From Daldinia sp. FL1419 (Eukaryota > Ascomycota > Sordariomycetes > Xylariales > Hypoxylaceae): a stretch of DNA of 64,000 nt. The stretch is from the NCBI GenBank assembly GCA_025201765.1, contig MU623388.1, positions 124,001 to 188,000 of the forward strand, written 5' to 3'. Positions 60,501 to 64,000 of this stretch are shown piece by piece. A model generated the notes under the pieces. The model searched no databases. It was not told the DNA's origin and worked only from the letters and a program-made list of their open reading frames with translations. The position numbers were made by a program, and so were the translations under genes. Every line of letters starts with the position of its first letter. Within the stretch, counting starts at the first letter, position 1.

Positions 60501-62056
60501 TCCAGGCGCGTTGTATGGGGCGTTCCTGGTGGGTAGCACCCGAGCGAACCCGGATATTTGCTCTAAATTCTACCAAGCGTAGCGTAGCTGAATAGACGAA
60601 TGTGGATGGTCGTCTGGCGTAATGTAACTTTCGACCCCTCCGGTCCTACTGACCCTAGTAACCTAGATCCTGGTAAAAATGATAGATGATATGCAAATGT
60701 CGAAGGTGCTATGTTGTATCTTGGCTATATCGTGTTTGCTCCGTCCAATCTGATTTATCAATGGGATTTTCGAAGCAGATGATAGGCTATCGCTATACGA
60801 GATGGTCGAAAAATCAAAACTACTCAATCCTTTAGATCACGGTCTGGACCACGATGGTATCAACTCCAGAGAATAGCTCTGGTAGAAAGGTATCGTCAAG
60901 TGTCTGATTGTTCTATTCGTAAAGCTAAGACATTGTAGCGATACACAACATCCACACGTACCTACATACAGGTGTTGGTAGATCATCAGTTGGATTGAAA
61001 GGGATGGAGGAAACGGATTGGACGGGAAAAAAAAGGTATAAAGGGATTTGCAGATTACATAACATAATATCCACTTATAACTTGACAGGCTTTAGGATGT
61101 TGATATACGTATATATGAGGTAGATACATCCAGCCCAACCTTAATACCTATACGTACACAGGTACCTATGCAGTGCGACTCTAGGTACCAATTTGGAACT
61201 TAGGTTAATAGGTACTAGTCAACTAGTATATAATTATGGCGAATCGAGGGAGAAGAAGGGGCGAGTACGGGAATACAGATCCATGTAATGAAGTGGGACT
61301 AAATGGATACTTTTTTTTTTGAAGTGGGACTGGAAAGAACCGTGATGTTCACTGGAGATCCCCTTAACTTTAAAATCTAAACTGCTACCATAGGTACTGC
61401 CATAGTTACCATAATTGCTATAATTGTTAAAGTATTGTACCTTGGGATATTATGCATTTCTTTAGTAGCATCCCGTGAACTGCCTAAGCATGCAAAGAGG
61501 AAATACCTAGGCTGCTAGGTTAGGTTAGTTATCTCTTACAACATTGAACCGCTAGATTGTACCAACCAAAAAAAAAGGTCCTACCCTTCTCTATACCTTC
61601 TTCCTATTCTACCCATTCTACCCATTTCCAACAACGGAGGTAATTATCAGTTAACTGCCTGAATTGCTACTATATTTTATCGCCCCTCCCATTTACTAAT
61701 ATCCCCCACTGGGGTTATCTCTGTTCTTTCTTTTCTTTTTTCGTCGCTACTCGATCGCTGCCAAGGACCCTTTCTCTCATAATATGACCTTTTCGTTAAC
61801 ATCATTGTCGTCGACGTCGCTTTTGTGGACTTGACATTGATGATAACGTCTACATGTCTCGGCGTTAAATATCCTACGACACGTTCGAGAAATATTGTCG
61901 AAGCCGATATTTGCGCATTTTAGTAGCGTTGAGGCGACAAATTTTCAACGTACTGCGTAGGCTTATAGGATAGAATTATATCCTATTGACATTGAAGCTT
62001 GGCAATATCAATACCCTGACATTCTCGAGCGCGTTTCGCACGAGTTAAATTCCAAA
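57579..62056. other. Gene-poor spacer of 4.5 kb
   Basis: Upstream of Gar1 (minus) and of the type II membrane protein (plus), so it holds two promoters. Between them I find no convincing gene; the minus-strand frames near 58119-58403 and 58743-59057 begin with ATG but have no recognisable features. It contains the TTTTTC array (59501-59540), a cluster of GTCGA/GGTTCGAAGTGG direct repeats near 60184-60212 and TAGGTA motifs around 61160-61215 and 61507-61530. Confidence 0.5.
59501..59540 (+). repeat. (TTTTTC)n microsatellite
   Basis: Six or more pyrimidine hexamer units, flanked by T-runs. It creates a Lys/Arg-only stretch in the opposite-strand frame, which is not a gene. Confidence 0.75.
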
Positions 62057-63847
62057 ATGAAGCAACGAGAGGAAGACGTAGAGTCCCAGGCTCAGTTACT
62101 TTCCAAGGAGAGTCAATCGCCATCGAGCGAGGAATTCGACTACGACGAACCCGAACACAGTCAACAGAACCGGTCATCGCACCGCAGACGTCGGATAGAA
62201 CGAAATCCTTTATGGCGCCGCATCCAGTCGTTCGCGCTGCCTATCTGGGCGCCTTGTCGGAAATTCAGTCCCAAGTATTACATCTTCGCCATAGTCGTTT
62301 CTCTGCTCATCACGCTATTCATCTTCAACCCCTATTCTCCGACGATACCTACCCAGCACCAGGAAGATGTCGACGTGTCTCCTACAACACCGACTACAAC
62401 TGTTACGTCCTCTACAGAAATTACAAAGCCCACCAAGACCTCTGTTGCTCCGTACAAGCCACCGAAACTCGAGGCCAACGACAAGTATTGTACCACATGG
62501 CCCGTAGGCGAAGATGGCCAGTATGAACCCAAGGGAGCCAGCCGAACCAATAAGATCAAGATAGACAGCATTGCTCCCAAGGGCGGCTGGAAGAAACCTG
62601 CAGGCATCAAGGTCATTGGTATGGTCTTTTACGGCCGTAAGAGATACGTTGACCTCTTGGATTGCTATCTCCAACAAAATCTAGCGTCAAATGGCGGCTA
62701 TTTTGACGAAGTCTGGTTCATGGCCCACACTAAGGAGAAAGACGACGTTGCTTGGATCGAAGATCTTGTCGAGAGGACTCCCGGGTATAAGATTGTTGGC
62801 AAAGGCAAATGTGAAGGCGAAAAGTATAAGTGCATGTGGACTTATGCCGTCGAGGATAAAACCATCTATGTAAAAATAGATGACGATATTGTGAGTAAAA
62901 CACCTACATCTAACAGGGTGATATGCAAAGACTGGAACGAGTCATTGACTGACCTAATCGCTTAGGTTTATATCCACCCCGATGCCATCCCTCAGCTCGT
63001 CCATACCCGCATCGCTCTGCCTCATCCATATGCCATCTCTTCGAATTTAGTCAACAGTCCTGTCACCGGAATGGAACAGTACCACTACGGTGCGATCCAT
63101 CCTTTCCTCCCGGATCCGAGCAGCAAGCCTTCTTTCCACGCCGCCGAGACGTGGCGCACATCCGAGAAAAAGAAGTATCCTAAAGACCAACTGGTAGATG
63201 AATACAATATTATGGATATGGAACCGTCGTATCGCGGTCACCCCTGGCTTCTTATTTCCGACGACCACTATGACCTTCTAAAGACACCAATGGGTAAATA
63301 CGACCAGAACCGCGGTTCCGACCCTATTGCGTTCGGCTTGGCATGGAAATCTTGGGGTATCGGTGCGCAACAGCAATATTCGCTCCTTTACAATCTCGAG
63401 CAGAACAAGATGCAACGCTATTTCTTCGGCCGAAACATTCGGTACCCCGAAAATGCTCTGGGGCCCAATGCTTCCGCAGTGGTTCTCCCCAATGGGGATG
63501 GCCCCGGTGGCGAGCAGACGTATGATACCGGATACAACCGATACAATTTGAACTTTTGCGCCGTGTGGGGTTCCGATATCAGGGACCAGCTGCCAATTGC
63601 CGACGATGACGAGCAAGATATCACTGCGGATATCCCTAGACGCATTGGACGGCCCTTTGTCATCGACACTCGCTCCGTAGTAGGCCACTTCAGCTTCTTC
63701 ACTCAAAAAGACGGCATCAACAAGAGCGATCTCTTGGATCGATGGCGCGCATTTGCGAACGAGGCGGTATGCACCGCAAAGAACCAGAAGAAGCCATGGG
63801 ATTTGATGTGTCCAGACTTCAAGGCCGAAGGCGGCATGGGACGGTAG
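62057..63847 (+). CDS. Type II Golgi/ER membrane protein with DDD motif, glycosyltransferase-like
   Basis: Two exons, 62057-62890 and 62966-63847 (75-nt intron), 571 residues. A basic cytosolic tail (KRRRR-like, about 41-56) precedes one membrane helix (about 75-91), then a Thr/Pro-rich stem and a lumenal domain. The lumenal domain reads IKVIGMVFYGRKRYVDLLDCYL, then DKTIYVKIDDDIVYIHPDAI, where the DDD motif is built right at the exon junction (residues 275-277, intron after I278). Later come HPWLLISDDHYDLL and VWGSDIRDQLPIADDDEQDI. A nucleotide-sugar glycosyltransferase of the GT-A type with a DxD motif is the most likely reading, by architecture only. I do not recognise a named family. The start is the only early ATG. 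Confidence 0.78.
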
Positions 63848-64000
63848 TAGGGGTCTCAACAAGAAATCAAACAAGAGAAATCCAAAAAGAAGTTATATGA
63901 GAAAGGCGAGTGGTGGTAATATTTTCTCACCTAATGTTCCATGACATTTTGCGTGGCGTTCCTGGGTTCTTGCATACGAAACGAAGCCGGCCTACTTCTA
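63848..64000. other. 3' flank at window end
   Basis: The 3' UTR side of the last gene. Nothing else is seen in this short end. Confidence 0.4.

Noticed and set aside
1..64000. tRNA, 5S rRNA, CRISPR or biosynthetic gene cluster
   Set aside because: I looked for TTCGA-type arms, 5S boxes, regular spacer arrays and clustered tailoring enzymes and saw none that hold up by eye; a covariance-model search could still find small RNAs.

Overview
This window looks like nuclear DNA of a filamentous ascomycete, most likely a Sordariomycete. The evidence is many short (42-75 nt) GT-AG introns with CTAAC/CTAAT-type branch points close to the acceptor, protein families typical of Pezizomycotina, and a TACCTAGGTA/TAGGTAGGTA motif scattered through the spacers. 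The class-level placement is inference. I see no operon, phage, CRISPR array, rRNA or tRNA gene, no intact transposon, and no biosynthetic cluster.

Left third (1-24 kb): an intronless SWIM zinc-finger protein; a sulfate permease on the minus strand; a Bub2/Cdc16-type TBC GTPase-activating protein; a small secreted cysteine-containing protein, probably GPI-anchored; a PAQR/Izh3-like membrane receptor on the minus strand; a THOC5-like mRNA-export subunit; and a 6.3 kb stretch (18.5-24.8 kb) with no convincing gene.

Middle (24.8-46.8 kb): a membrane GT2 glycosyltransferase; a DJ-1/PfpI-family gene whose first exon junction is one base out of frame; a nucleolar FKBP prolyl isomerase; a HET-domain-like relic; phospholipid:diacylglycerol acyltransferase (minus), divergent from the NatC catalytic subunit Naa30; a DUF1917 protein (minus), divergent from the diphthamide enzyme Dph7; and an 11-exon exportin-5/Msn5 karyopherin with one GC-AG intron.

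Right third (48-64 kb): a Ldb17/SPIN90 actin regulator; a Slm1-like PH-domain protein; the H/ACA snoRNP protein Gar1 (minus); a 4.5 kb gene-poor spacer; and a type II membrane protein with a DDD glycosyltransferase-like motif.

The genes are mostly unlinked housekeeping functions: sulfur uptake, mitotic exit, mRNA and RNA export, ribosome and rRNA modification, translation-factor modification, lipid storage, membrane and actin regulation. Exon models were built by hand; for every multi-exon gene the joined exons were checked to be a multiple of three, and the DJ-1 gene is the only one that fails. The points most worth following up are that DJ-1 junction, the GC-AG and frame-neutral introns of the exportin gene, the HET relic, two glycosyltransferase-like proteins without a clear named role, and a possible spliced micro-ORF at 21.3 kb.
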